From NCBI RefSeq assembly GCF_022682495.2, contig NC_071391.1:19629680-19693679 (forward strand): a stretch of 64,000 bases of DNA, given 5' to 3'. The DNA is from Desmodus rotundus (taxonomy: Eukaryota; Chordata; Mammalia; Chiroptera; Phyllostomidae). The notes under the pieces are model-generated. The model was not told the DNA's origin, searched no databases, and worked only from the letters and a program-made list of their open reading frames with translations. Below, piece by piece: positions 12,480-23,519 of the stretch (the stretch's first letter is position 1; each line of letters opens with the position of its first letter). The position numbers and the translations under genes were made by a program.

Positions 12480-12690
12480 TCAGTATTATATTCAGTGTTA
12501 AATTGTAGGAGGGTTACAAATATTGTATAGGCTATTTTGCATGTTACTTTATTTGATTATTTCAATGCTGCCAAGTAGTTTCCTCTCTTTTAATAAATGT
12601 GAATGGCAAGGCTCAGGAAAGTAAAGGAAATTACGACAGCTCATGCAGCTGCTTAGCATTTGAACCCGGACTTGGCATCAGGTTCACTGG
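12480..12690 (-). repeat. MIR SINE
   Basis: Reverse-oriented MIR blocks: 'tgttactttatttgattatt', 'gaatggcaaggctcaggaaa', 'ggaaattacgacagctcatg', 'cagctgcttagcatttgaac' and 'ccggacttggcatcaggttc'. Ancient and noncoding. Confidence 0.7.
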
Positions 12691-12767
12691 GGTGGAGATG
12701 TGCCAGATACCGGAATACTGTACGTGGCCTCCATGGATTGGGGCGTACACACAGAAGAGGACACACT

Positions 12768-12900
12768 AGAGCAGAAGCTCCATGGGTACAGACCCACGAG
12801 GGATATTTGTCTCTTCACAGATGCGCCCTTAAGACCTAGATAAGTGACCTGTGGTAGGTACTTGATAACTGTTTACTGAAAAATTAATAATGAATGAAAC
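12768..12900 (+). repeat. L2 LINE 3' end fragment
   Basis: 'agcagaagctccatgggtac', 'gatatttgtctcttcacaga', 'gcgcccttaagacctagata' and 'gtggtaggtacttgataact' match the L2 3' end in order. Noncoding relic. Confidence 0.65.
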
Positions 12901-15890
12901 AGCATAATGGCAAGCCCTGCTTGATGCTGGCTTTTATTTTTAACCTTTCTTTTTTTTTTTTTTGAAGCATAAACAGAAACAAATGTTTTTGTCAAGCTTT
13001 GCTACTAATACTACAACTTTTGGGTTTATCAATTTTTAATCAATTTTCTTTCAAGACCAAGAGTAAGTATTCTGAAATTTAATAAATTCCTAAGGAATGT
13101 TTTATAAATTCAATAACAGAGGTAAATACAAGTTTGTAATAAAATTATAAGTTATTATGGATAGAAATATTCTCAATCCAGTATAGATCTCTCTCTATTG
13201 TCATCTTCCTTCTATTCGGTGGAATATGAACTGGGGTGGGGTAGGGGAGGAAAATGGATTGGAAGAAGGACAACAATCTAATTAAGTCAGGTAGGGCTAT
13301 ATTTAGGTCAAGGTACTCTTTTGCCACAAGAGAGGACATTTCCTTTGTAATAAAATTATTACTAGGATATATGTTGGATCTTTCTTACCTGGTGTGTCAA
13401 CTCTTTGGTGATGTCATAGGAGAAAACTGAAGGGCTTATAAACTTAAGAACCCCAAACTAGGGACGGGCAGACAATGGCATGTTAGTCTGAGACATCTTA
13501 ATTGATGGAATCTAACCTGTCGGGAGAAGGAGATTTCAGCATGACCACAGGGCTAGAACAGGGTGAGTGGAAGTGCTACACATCCTTCTAAGTACATCAA
13601 GATATCAGGATGTATTTTTTCATGTTCTTATATGCATATAATATTCCTTGGGGGACTAGAAAGAAACTTCTCATTCTACCTTGTGAAACTTTTGTGCCCT
13701 AAAAGGAAAATATGATAGTAAAATAAGAGGAAGAGCAAAGAGAAAAGCATAGTTCTGGGCAAGAATCTATACATGTTGTAGTAATGAAGTACACACATCT
13801 GTTGATGATTTTTTATGTGCAATAGCACTGGCAGTGGACAGTGGGGAAGATGTGTTAGCTGGGGTAACTACCCCATGGCTGAATTTCACCTTATTGAAAG
13901 AAGAACGTAAGAACAAATGGCGTGGACACCAGGACAGATCCAGGCTGCTTCTACAGGTAGGTCATAATGAAAACATGCACAGGTAGCCTTTCCAACATTT
14001 TTTGAATGTCCACCCTTACACAAAACATTTCAAATCAAGTATATTTTGTTCATATTTCTCTTAACAAACTACAAAGACAAATGATGTCTTTCTTTGGGGG
14101 TAAATAATTATAAACTACTCTCCATTTTTATCCAAAAGATAATTCAAAAAATAATCTGAAACAACTATAGTATTAATTCCTTATAAGAATCAAGCTGAGA
14201 GAAGAAAAGCAGGGTGTTAGCATATAAAATATAGGTGGATGTTTTTCCTTAAAACAAATAATTTAATGCATGCAGTGCTGGAATAAGGAAACAGTATATT
14301 TTTTATTTCCAACATTGTACAAATGTACATAAAACCAGTATGCTTCATTCCATATTCTATCATTTCCTCAATGAAAATTACTCAAAACTGCTTTTAATTT
14401 TTTTAATTAATGTACAGGTTTCTGGTATGTTTTGTGCTGAACATTTGGAAGGCGGATGAGATGAGGGGAAAAATGTCAGTAAGTGTTCATGTTATCCTCG
14501 ACAAAATAAATGGCCTGGCTTTGTGACCCCGGTTACAAGTGAGGTTGAGTAGTCCACATTTGAGAATATAATCTTCAGAAAAATAGGGTGAGTTTGAACC
14601 CTCGTGGCCAATACTTATTTCAATTTTGCAATGATTTATAACTATGTATAGTCACTCTGTATTCCTTATGACTATATGACATGACAGAAACTACTACATT
14701 TCTAGGTAAAAAATTTGGTGATTCAGGAGTGATTTATGCATCAACCTTCTCTTGCTAAACCTTAGTGAAAGTCATGCAGTCAGCTTCCAGAGTTATACAG
14801 TGGGGCAAAATGAACTGAACCTCAAGTAATGGGTTTGCAGGGTGGGGCCTAGGGAAAAGAGAAGGCATTCCAGGCAGGTTTCAGAGCACAGAGAAATGAA
14901 TTCTAACACATTATACAATGAAACCCTTTCTTGAGTATTTTGAGGCTAAAATGCAACAAACTCCCATTAAGAAGGTGGAGTTAAGCCGAAATTGCCTTCA
15001 AATTGATTCCTCCTTGCATAATCAGGGAAGAAATTAGCCATATGCTTTGTTCTACTTCCAAACCCAACCTCATTGAGGTGAGAATAAACAGTCTCTTGAA
15101 AGTTTCTATTTTACAGTTCACAAAACCTACTCATCATAAGTCAAATTTAGTTTTGACTTCTCTAGATATTAATTGATCTTTGGATATACTGTGAAAATAT
15201 ATCATATTATGTATAATTTCCATCAAGTATACAAAATACAATGACATTTTTTTAACATTTTTCCCATCCTGCCAATGCTACTCTTAGCCACGAGCCATTC
15301 AGGATAGATTTTCTTTACATTTTTTTTTCAATTTCAGTGAATTTTCAGTGAAAAATGCTATATGTATGTAATATTCTTTCAGTTTACTAAACTTGGCATG
15401 TAGCATATTTAAAAATTATGGACATCATATAAAATATATGATATCATTCTATTAATAATATTATCATATAATGCTAACCACAGCCTTATACCTAGACTGA
15501 TATATTCAAACAAATATACAGGGTGAGGAAAAGTAAGTTTATGTTATTTATATGGACAAATAATACAATAATTAATAAATAAAAATAATAGAATAAATTT
15601 TGTTTCACATACTCACAACTGTTGCCCCACACTATACAGTAAACATTGGAAGTGGCAACCGAATGAAGTTTTGGAAGATGTGAGTTAGTCAAGTGATACC
15701 TGGGGGAAGGTGCATTCTGGGCAATGGGAATAGGTCTGGCTTTTTCTAGAACACTACCAGGTGGCTGTAGTGAATGAGCTATGGATGAGAGGAGGTCACA
15801 CATGACAAGGTCAGGAGGACTTTATTGATGATTTTTAGACTAAGGTCAGAAGTAAGAGTTTGTCAAATGGAAAGCAAGAAAAGACTATGG
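12901..15890. other. Anonymous AT-rich DNA
   Basis: About 3 kb with no gene and no confidently recognised repeat. A T run at 12951-12963 and purine-rich tracts are the only simple features. Open frames here (13145-13339 and 15492-15803 minus) carry no recognisable domain. Confidence 0.5.
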
Positions 15891-15894
15891 TATT

Positions 15895-16040
15895 ATAATA
15901 AGACTGATTATTTTCACTTAACGCTGACCCAGAAGCTTTACACACAGCATTGTCTTTGGTCTTCGTAACAGCCTGGCCAAGAAGCTATTTTTATACTTAT
16001 ATTAATGGGAAGAGACTAAACCAGAGAAAATAAGTTCTCT
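15895..16040 (-). repeat. MIR-like SINE remnant
   Basis: 'agaagctttacacacagcat', 'cttcgtaacagcctgg', 'atattaatgggaagagacta' and 'aaccagagaaaataagtt' fit a decayed reverse-strand MIR. Confidence 0.5.
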
Positions 16041-16106
16041 GGGCTTCCATGGCCATGAGAGACCATTGCATGACAAAACTGATATGAGAACTTGAAAGTA
16101 ATATGT

Positions 16107-17330
16107 TACCCCACTACAAAGCATACAATTATTTCAATAAATTCAAGGTGAATAGAAGACTTAATATAAGTCATAACACCATAAAAGTCCTAGAGGAAAA
16201 CATTGGCAGGAAAATCTCAGACATTCCACGCAGCAACATCCTCACAGACACATCCCCTAAAGCAAGGGACATAAAGGAAAGAATAAACAAGTGGGACCTC
16301 ATCAAAATAAAAAGCTTCTGCATGGCTAAAGAAAACAGCATTAAAATACAAAGAAAACCAACAGTATGGGAAAACATATTTGCCAATGATACCTCAGACA
16401 GGAGTCTGATCTCCAAAATATATAAAGAACTCACATGACTCCACTCCAGAAAGACAAACAACCCAATTAAAAAATGGGCAAAGGACTTGAACAGACATTT
16501 CTCCAAGGAAGACATACAGAGGGCCCAGAGACATATGAAAAGATGCTCAGCATCACTAGCCATCAGAGAGATGCAAATTAAAACCACAATGAGGTACCAT
16601 CTCACACCAGTCAGAGTGGCCAACATAAACAAATCAACAAACAAATGTTGGAGAGATTGTGGAGAAAAGGGAACCCTAATGCACTGTTGGTGGGATTGGA
16701 GACTGGTTCAACCATAGTGGAAAACAGTATGGAATTTCCTCAGAAAACTAAAAATGGAACTGCCCTTTGACCCAGCAATTCCACTGCTGGGATTATACCC
16801 TAAGAACCCTGAAACACCAACCCAAAAGAACCTATGCACCCCAATGTTCATAGCAGCACAATTTACAATAGCCAAGTACTGGAAGTAACCTAAGTGCCCA
16901 TCAGCAAATGAGTGGATCCAAAAACTATGGTACATTTACACAATGGAATTCTATGCAGCAGAGAGAAAGAAGGGGCTTGTACCCTTTGCAACAGCATGGA
17001 TGGAACTGGAGAGCATTATGCTAAGTGAAATAAGCCAGGTGGTGAGGGACAAATACCATAGGATCTCACCTTTAACTGGAACATAATCAACAAAAGAAAA
17101 AAGGAAACAAAATATAACCAGAGATGAAGTTAAGAACAAACTAACAATAGCTAGAGGGGAGTGGGGAGGGGACAGTGGGGAGAGGGGTTTTCAGGAACTA
17201 CTATAAAGGACACATGGACAAAGGGGGAGAGTGGAGGTGGGAGAGGGAGGTGGGTTTGGCTGGGGTGGGGTGGAGGGGTGGGGAGAAATGCAGACAACTG
17301 TAATTGAACAATGATTAAAAAAAATAATAA
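16107..17330 (+). mobile_element. LINE-1 copy, 5' truncated, bat-type 3' UTR
   Basis: This L1 copy runs from within ORF2 through the ORF2 stop, a G-rich 3' UTR (17087-17318) and an A-rich tail (about 17313-17330). The 3' UTR has GTGGGGAGGGGACAGTGGGG-like purine runs, 'ctataaaggacacatggaca' and 'tgcagacaactgtaattgaa'. The same 3' end recurs at 44.9, 52.0 and 56.4 kb, marking one lineage. The exact 5' junction, between 16107 and 16136, is uncertain and I could not identify a clean target-site duplication. It is the best-preserved LINE in the window but not competent. Confidence 0.9.
16136..17086 (+). pseudogene. L1 ORF2p C-terminal remnant
   Basis: This is the C-terminal third of L1 ORF2p, downstream of the reverse-transcriptase domain. 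Motifs in order are [51 protein letters not shown], the conserved Cys/His segment [46 protein letters not shown] and YIYTMEFYAAE. The whole stretch stays in one frame from about 16103 to the natural TAA at 17084-17086, broken only by three in-frame stops (TGA 16436, TAG 16715, TAA 16886). At least the last two look like single substitutions (TTG to TAG, CAA to TAA). The N-terminal endonuclease and RT domains are absent, so no functional product is possible. Antisense frames such as 16171-16644 are shadows. Confidence 0.9.
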
Positions 17331-17821
17331 GATTTTTCAAATATTAAAGCATGTGTACCAAACATGTCACAGAAATATATGATTTGTTTTACTATTCAGT
17401 TTATATTTATTTGTTCAAATAAGAATGACATATGTAAGCTTTTTATAAATATTAAAACATTATAAATGTTTAATATTATCATTAAGGAAAAAATATACAT
17501 ATAAACATGAAGTTTACATTTGGAGACATACCTCCTGGGATATCTTATTAATTTTGTATATGTTATTAAACAGTAAAATGTTTTTGTACCCTGTTTGCTC
17601 TTATCATATAATTTAAATTGTCATATTGAAAATAGGCATATTATTTGCTGATGATAATTTATTACTAAATCTCTTTGGTAATGTAGAACTAAGCTCTAGA
17701 GAAAGGATTTATTGAAGTTGGCTGAAGCAAGAATTTACTCTGATACCAATATATTGCCAAACTTCCCATGCCAATAAACATTGAGAAATATTATCACATT
17801 GAATCAGTTTTTTAGAGTTAA
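17331..17821. other. Anonymous AT-rich DNA
   Basis: No gene or recognised repeat. Confidence 0.5.
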
Positions 17822-17829
17822 CTTTAGAC

Positions 17830-18043
17830 CAGGGGTATCAAACTCATTTTCACGGGGGTCCACATCAGCCTCACAGTTGCCTTCAAAGAGTTGAATGTAA
17901 TGTTAGGACTGTATAAATGTAACTACTCTTTAACAGTTAAGGGAGAGCTCAGCACTGCCGCCGGGTAGAAACAAGGTGCCAGGCTGGATAAAGCAAGGTG
18001 GAGGGCCAGATTTGGCCTGCGGGCCTTGTGTTTGCTGCCTGGG
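17830..18043. mobile_element. Nonautonomous hAT DNA transposon with intact 8-bp duplication
   Basis: The left terminus is 'caggggtatcaaactcattt' and the right terminus 'gtgtttgctgcctggg' is its imperfect inverted copy. The 8-bp flanks ctttagac (17822-17829 and 18044-18051) are identical, the hallmark length for hAT insertions. The 214-bp element has no transposase. Interior blocks 'ccacatcagcctcacagttg' and 'aaggtggagggccagatttg' belong to a family I recognise but cannot name. The 71-codon frame at 17998-18213 is chance. Confidence 0.88.
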
Positions 18044-18051
18044 CTTTAGAC

Positions 18052-18435
18052 GATCTCTTTCAAGCAGATAATTTATTTCAAGCTCAGTGTTTAACATTTC
18101 AATTCTGCAGTCAAAATGCCTTTTTATTCACCTACTATCACACCAGAAAAATATCATCATTGTTGTCATTGACTTTTTTATGCCTCATGGAGACATTAAA
18201 TAAACATTATTGAAGACTTGAAATAAACTACATTAACATGAATTAAAGTAGCCATTATGATATCGTGAGAACTCTAAGGTTTTCATAGAAATACCACAAA
18301 GATGGACACAAGTGGAGAATTGTTATCTTTCAAAAATCTTAAAATAGTTACCAAAACATAAAAGTTCGACCTCCACCCATAACTTATATTACATTATGTT
18401 GATCTATTTTTCTTCATAACAGAAAACTTCTGAAT
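18052..18435. other. Anonymous DNA
   Basis: No gene or recognised repeat. Confidence 0.5.
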
Positions 18436-18439
18436 ACTC

Positions 18440-19005
18440 TATTTTACTAGCTTTATTTATAATCAACATACAATAAACTACACAAATCTAAGTATACAGT
18501 AACTTAATGCTTTGACATCTGAATACACTCATTGAAAGCAGTACCATAATCAAGATAATGAAACTAATTACCATCTTCAAAAGTTTTTTTCATTGATTTT
18601 TATAATTTCTATGTTGACTCCTTCTCATACCGCCTGCCTCTACTCCTTCTCCAAGGAAACCACTGCTGTCCTTTGCCACTGTAGATGAGTTGGCATTTTC
18701 TAGAACATTGTATACCTAGAATCATAGTGAAAATACTGTGCTTTTTTGTGGGGTGGCAGTAGGGGTCAGACTTCATTGAATCAACATAAGTACATTGAGA
18801 TTCACCTATGTTCTGGAAAATAATACTAGTAAGTTCTCTTTTTGTAGCTGAGTAGTATTTCATTGATATATTTATCAAAATGGTGTATGCATTCACTTGC
18901 TGATGGGTATGCAAACTCTTTTTTAGCTATTACAAGTAAATCCACTATAAAAGTTTATGTACAAGTTTTTATTTGCATATATATTTCCATACATCTGCTA
19001 ATGAG
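18440..19005 (-). repeat. Old L1 (L1M-class) 3' portion, antisense
   Basis: Reading plus to minus, the usual L1M 3' block order appears: an 'aattcacataccataaa'-like start, 'ccaaggaaaccactgctgtc', 'ttctagaacattgtatacct', 'tgtagctgagtagtatttca', 'attcacttgctgatgggtat' and 'atgtacaagtttttatttgc'. Divergence is high and there is no usable frame. The minus-strand frame at 18609-18914 overlaps it but is not a gene. Confidence 0.75.
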
Positions 19006-19660
19006 TAGGCAACTAAACACCCAAATCAAGGCTCTCTGAAAATCTCTTAGGCTCTCTCTGTGCCATGTCTCATCACTGGTATTCTGTTCTCATCTCCTTT
19101 TCCTCAACACGCAGATGATTCTGGATTTGCCTCAGTTCCTACTCTCTGTGCCACAACCTGAAAACTCTCAAGGAAGTGAGTTAGGGCAGTCATAGGACTC
19201 ACCTCTTTAGTTTCCTGAATGAAAGGACATCTGGTCTTTCATTACCTGATGTCTAATTTTGTTATTTAAATGATTGGTCCATGTATGTCTGGAAACAATG
19301 TAGGATTTGCTAGGGACTTAAAATATTCTTTGAAAAACCAGATGAGTAAATACATGCCACATAAAAATTCACTAGCACGAGATCAAGCTATTCAATCACT
19401 CACACGTAGTACATTTGACTTTTCTCATTTTATAAATTTCGAGCAAGAATTTGTTTAACAAGCAGCTATTACACATTGAAAATATTGTTACATGACTTTT
19501 GAAAAGGCCATTTCCCCCTAGCATTCTTTCTTTGAATCCTCTTATATCTTTAGTGGTATTAATTTTTCTCATGTTTATGCATGGGTTCTAAGGTGATGCC
19601 ATCATCAATGGTATTATAAGAAAGACACTCATCTGTGTATTTGCCAGAGAACTCAAGTTA
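19006..19660. other. Anonymous DNA
   Basis: No gene is seen. The part at about 19060-19255 has the feel of an old repeat but I cannot place it. Confidence 0.45.
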
Positions 19661-19676
19661 GATTTAAGTTTCGTTG

Positions 19677-19868
19677 CCCTGATCAGTGTATCTCAGTTGG
19701 AAATCATTCTGCAAAGTGAAAGGTCAGTGGTGTGACTCCTGGTCAGGGCACAGGCCTGGGTTGTGGGTTCGGTCCCCGGTGTATGTATGAAAGGCAACAG
19801 ATCAATGTTTCCCTCTCAAATTGATGTTTCTCTCCCTTTCTTTTTCCCTCCCTTCCCCTCTCTCTAAA

Positions 19869-19906
<38 letters not shown>

Positions 19907-19943
19907 ATAATAATAATAATAATAATAATAAAATCTTTAAAAA
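19677..19943 (+). mobile_element. VES-type tRNA-derived SINE (bat)
   Basis: The head 'ccctgatcagtgtatctcag' is followed by 'cctggtcagggcacaggcct', 'gggttgtgggttcggtcccc', 'catgtttccctctcaaattg'-like and 'tgatgtttctctccctttct', the order of the VES SINE. A pyrimidine-rich stretch leads into a (TAC)n/(AAT)n tail. A target-site duplication is visible: gatttaagtttcgttg at 19661-19676 and gatttaagtttgttg at 19944-19958. VES elements depend on LINE machinery; the second tRNA-like half keeps a B-box-like 'gggttcggtcc'. This is one of the main reasons for calling the DNA bat. Confidence 0.88.
19869..19931. repeat. (TAC)n-(AAT)n compound microsatellite in the SINE tail
   Basis: About a dozen TAC triplets (19869-19905) run directly into AAT triplets (19906-19931). 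It replaces the usual A-rich VES tail and probably expanded after insertion. Confidence 0.9.
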
Positions 19944-19989
19944 GATTTAAGTTTGTTGATACTTATTTGGGAGATTATTTTAAAGAGAT

Positions 19990-20120
19990 ACTGTTTATCA
20001 GTTTGTACTGTAAAAAAAAACACACCTTTTTTGTAGTTAGAGATACCAGAATTACCAGAGATACTAGCTCTACTATCTACAAATTTTAGAAAAATTCCTT
20101 AACCTCTGTTAATTCAGTTT
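19990..20120 (+). repeat. MIR SINE, 5'/core part, split by HAL1
   Basis: 'tactagctctactatctaca' and 'aaaaattccttaacctctgt' followed by 'aattcagttt' match the MIR core up to the 'cctcagtttcctcatctg' region. The continuation is found at 20659 after the HAL1. Confidence 0.6.
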
Positions 20121-20658
20121 TTTTAAAGTATATTTTATTGATTATGCAGTTACAAGTCTCCATTTTTTTCTCCCCTTTATCCCCTTCCTCCCTGCACCCC
20201 CACTCCATCCAGGATCCTCCCCTCCTTAATTCAAGTCCGTGGATCATACATTTAGGTTATTTGATTTCTCCATTCCCTGTACTATTCTTAACCTCCCCCT
20301 GTCTTTGTACCTACTAATTATACTTCTTATTTCCTCTACTTTTTCCCTTATTCTGCCCCCACCCCCTCCCCACTGATAACCCTCCATGTGATTTCCATTC
20401 CTGTGACCTGTGATTCTGTTCCTGTTCTAGTTGTTTGCTTAGTTTTTGTTCTTTGGGATTTTTTTTAGGTTCAAGTTGTCAATAGTTGTGAGCTTGTTGT
20501 TATTTTATTGTCCATAGTTTTGATCTTCTTCTCTTTCTTAGATCAGTCATTTTAACATCTCATATAATAAGGGTTATCTAGCAAAGCTATCATTTAGAAT
20601 GGAGGGCAGATAAAGTGCTTCCCAGACAAGTTAAAGGAGTTCATCATCACCAAGCCCT
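20121..20658 (-). mobile_element. HAL1 (half-L1) 3' end with 5' inversion
   Basis: The T-rich left end is the poly(A) tail of an antisense element. It continues with 'agtatattttattgattatg', 'ctccattccctgtactattc', 'cactgataaccctccatgtg' and 'tatttcttagat'-like sequence, closely matching the HAL1 at 54.52 kb. From about 20575 the sequence flips: 20575-20658 is the reverse complement of the segment that in the other copy lies at 54974-55055 (ORF1 C-terminal coding). Flanks tgttaattcagttt (20107-20120) and tgttaattcagttt (20659-20672) are an exact target-site duplication. The structure fits twin-primed reverse transcription. No intact ORF1 is present. Confidence 0.88.
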
Positions 20659-20800
20659 TGTTAATTCAGTTTTCTTACCTGTGCATTTCAGCTAATAATA
20701 ATACCTTCTTCTCACAGTTTTTTTTTTATTGTGTGAGAAAATCATACATGTAACAGGTATTCAATGAATGGTAGAATTTTATGCATTGATTATCCTGAAC
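20659..20800 (+). repeat. MIR SINE, 3' part, resumed after HAL1
   Basis: 'ttcagttttcttacctgtgc', 'gctaataataataccttctt', 'acatgtaacaggtattcaat' continue the MIR 3' half. The element was interrupted by the HAL1 insertion. Confidence 0.6.
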
Positions 20801-21900
20801 ATAGGATGTTAACTCTTCTATTGGTTGACTTTTATAAACTGTGAATTTTAATGCTATTGAATGGATTTTTCTGTTTGTTTATTGATTTTTTTTTTGTTTG
20901 GGTTGAGTTCCTTGTAAATTATCAATATACGTTAAAGTGAAAGAAAATGTAAAAGAATTCATATCTATAGTATACAAATTTTAATCTGTTGTGTATAAAC
21001 AATTGTTATCATTAAGAATTGCCCTGAATTCTTTCATGAGTAAAAAAAAATTGAAAATTGACATCAAAGTATGATAGATCAAAGGTTTTCATTCTATGTC
21101 TTTACATGGCTGATGTTTAACTTTAGAAAAGTAATCAATTTTTAGTAAGTGCTGCTTCTGTAATTCCATAGTTACTACATATAAAAAGAAACAGAGTTGA
21201 ATTATAACTACCTTTATGTTGTGATTACTGCTATCATTACATTTATGTATATAAAAGTAGAAGTCTTAAATTTCAGTGAGTATTAAAGAATAACATGTTA
21301 ATATAGTCCAAATGGGAAAACCATATTTTAAACTTTTTGACATTATTATGATTTCAATGACAAGTTTATTTTGTGTATTTTCCCAAAATTTAAATAGATT
21401 TTAGTAGTATCATAGAAAATACAACAAAACTAGCAAGAGACACAAAATTGCTTTAAGGAGAAACACTACCAATTGGTTGAATGTGAATTATCTGTATAAT
21501 TATTATTATTACAATTCATGGCATAAAAATTCAAATAATTTTTTATTGGCTGTAGACATTGGGGTAATCAACAAACATCCAATGGGCCTGCTACTTGAAT
21601 GAATCAATTAACATATTACGAATTATAATATTTTTCCTTGTATAACATATGAATTAGAAAAAGCACATCTTTCAAATTATAACCTTTTCTCCAGTGAACA
21701 TACAGCCATTAATTTAATCAATTCTTATTTAAGATAATAAAATGTCATAAAAATATATATTTTTATATTAACTCCACAGTTCAGTAAACAGAAAAAAATA
21801 GGTAGAAAGTTCACTAGTATTAAAACTGATCATGATGGCCATTCCACATCAATAATTTAAGGGAATTTTCTGTTAGATACACTCAGATAGAACCATATTA
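20801..21900. other. Anonymous AT-rich DNA
   Basis: No gene or recognised repeat. Several poly-T and poly-A runs. Confidence 0.5.
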
Positions 21901-21904
21901 AAGG

Positions 21905-22230
21905 GCAGGATATGGAGACAACGTAAGTGTCCATCGATGGATGAATGGATAAAGAAAGAGTGGCATATATATAACAATATTATTCAGCCATAAAAATGGA
22001 AATCTTGCCATTTGTGAAAATGTATATGGATATTGAGGGCATCAGGCGAAGTGAAATAAGTCAGACAGAGAAAGTCAATACCTTATGATGTCTCTTACGT
22101 GTGGAATCTAAGAAAAAAAGCTCATAGATACAGAGAACAAACTAGCAATTATCACAGGTGGGCTGGGGACAGGAGAATTGGGTAAAAGGTATATAAATTG
22201 ATTTTAAAATTTAAAAATGACTCTAACTGT
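21905..22230 (+). repeat. L1 ORF2 end plus 3' UTR fragment
   Basis: 'gtaagtgtccatcgatggat', 'gaatggataaagaaagagtg', 'aatattattcagccataaaa', 'gtgaaataagtcagacagag', 'gtggaatctaagaaaaaaag' and 'aacaaactagcaattatcac' follow the very end of L1 ORF2 and its 3' UTR. Several stops and frame changes make it noncoding. 5' truncated, older than the 16.1 kb copy. Confidence 0.8.
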
Positions 22231-22321
22231 GTTACAGATATATGACATAACTCCACTGAAGGGCGCGGAGGTGCAAATTTACCTCAGCAACTTAGGAAAT
22301 GAGTAGAACCTGTAACACCAG

Positions 22322-22525
22322 CAGGGATGTCCAACCCTCAGCCCATGAGCAGCATGAGGCCCAGGATGGCTGTGAATGTGGCCAACACAAAATCGCAAAT
22401 CTGCTTAAAACCATTTTTTTTTTGCTCATCAGTTTTCATTAGTGTTTGTGTACATAATGTGTGACTCGAGACAACCCTTCTTCTTCCAGTGTGGCCCAGA
22501 GATGCCGAAAGGTTGGACACCTCTA
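22322..22525. mobile_element. Nonautonomous hAT-type DNA transposon
   Basis: The left end 'cagggatgtccaaccctcag' and right end 'aaaggttggacacctcta' are an imperfect inverted pair. The interior has 'ggcccaggatggctgtgaat', 'gctcatcagttttcattagt' and 'cttcttccagtgtggcccag', blocks of a known placental hAT family. About 204 bp, no transposase. The flanking octamers (aacaccag, ctagtaca) do not match, so the duplication has decayed or the ends are a few bases off. Small frames across it (22338-22520, 22429-22755, 22442-22627) are not genes. Confidence 0.75.
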
Positions 22526-22860
22526 CTAGTACAGACTAAAGAAATTATACATAAAAATTGTACTACAAAGAAGTGGATTCCCATAGAAGTACAGGTTAAC
22601 AATTCTGTACATGTATACTGGGATTGAGCTAATAACCAAACATGATGGATAGTGGTGAAAGAAGACATGAAATTTAAAAAAGAATAGAAATCAGTTTCTT
22701 TTGTGATGTGCCAGACAAAAGAGGAAATCAGGTCTAGCTTTTTCCATGTGGCCACATTCTGCTATATGTTTGTGCTTTTACATTTGATCATCCCTCTCTG
22801 CATAAGACATTGCCTATTTAATCCATTCAATTAATTTGTACTCATGACCCCCCCCAAAAA
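22526..22860. other. Anonymous DNA
   Basis: No gene or recognised repeat. C and A runs at 22847-22863 precede the SINE fragment. Confidence 0.5.
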
Positions 22861-22861
22861 A

Positions 22862-22985
22862 AACAGCCAGGTCCCCGGTGGGGGGGTGCATGAGAGGCAA
22901 CCACACATTCATGTTTCTCATCTTCTCTTTCTCCTTCCCTTCCCCTCCCTCTAAAAGTAAATAAATAAAATAAAATATATTTTTA
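22862..22985 (+). mobile_element. VES SINE, 3' half only
   Basis: 'gccaggtccccggtgggggg', 'gcatgagaggcaacca', 'catgtttctcatcttctctt' and 'ccctccctctaaaagtaaat' then an A-rich tail match the VES 3' half. The promoter half is missing, the usual 5' truncation. Confidence 0.75.
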
Positions 22986-23515
22986 AATGTCTAATTCTAT
23001 TTTAATTTTAATTATTCAATTTAATTTATCCCACCTCTATATTTTAAGTTATATATTAAACACTTTGTGTGTTTATACATACATATATTTTATTCATTTA
23101 TTTCAAATGTTAGCCAAAGTTTCCAATAGGTATTGACTATAAGTTAATTCTCCAATAATTTCATTGCCACATGCATCACATACTGAATCTCTATGTACAG
23201 TTTGTTTGATTTTAATAACTACATCCTATGGAATTGTTTAGACATTGTATTTCTTCTCCCTGATATTTAATTGTTAAAGGCATATGATATTTTTTCATAT
23301 CTAGTAGGATGAGTCCCTTTTCATTATTGTTATTATTTTGTATATTATCCTGAATAGTTTAGGAGTTTTATTCCAGAAAAACTTATTCATATCCTCCTTC
23401 TCTCTAAGAGAGTGGTTTGGGAAGGAAGTTTTGATGGAAAACCCACCACTGACAGATTGGGGGGAGTGCAGGAGAGCATTGTACTTATAGATTAACATGC
23501 GTATTGTTGCATGTT
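22986..23515. other. Anonymous AT-rich DNA
   Basis: No gene or recognised repeat. Confidence 0.5.
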
Positions 23516-23519
23516 TCAT

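Noticed and set aside
16171..16644. 157-codon minus-strand open frame, the longest in the window
   Set aside because: It is the antisense of the L1 ORF2 C-terminal coding strand and has no independent homology.
19677..19760. Functional tRNA gene
   Set aside because: The tRNA-like head belongs to a VES SINE; it lacks a full cloverleaf and is followed by SINE body and tail.
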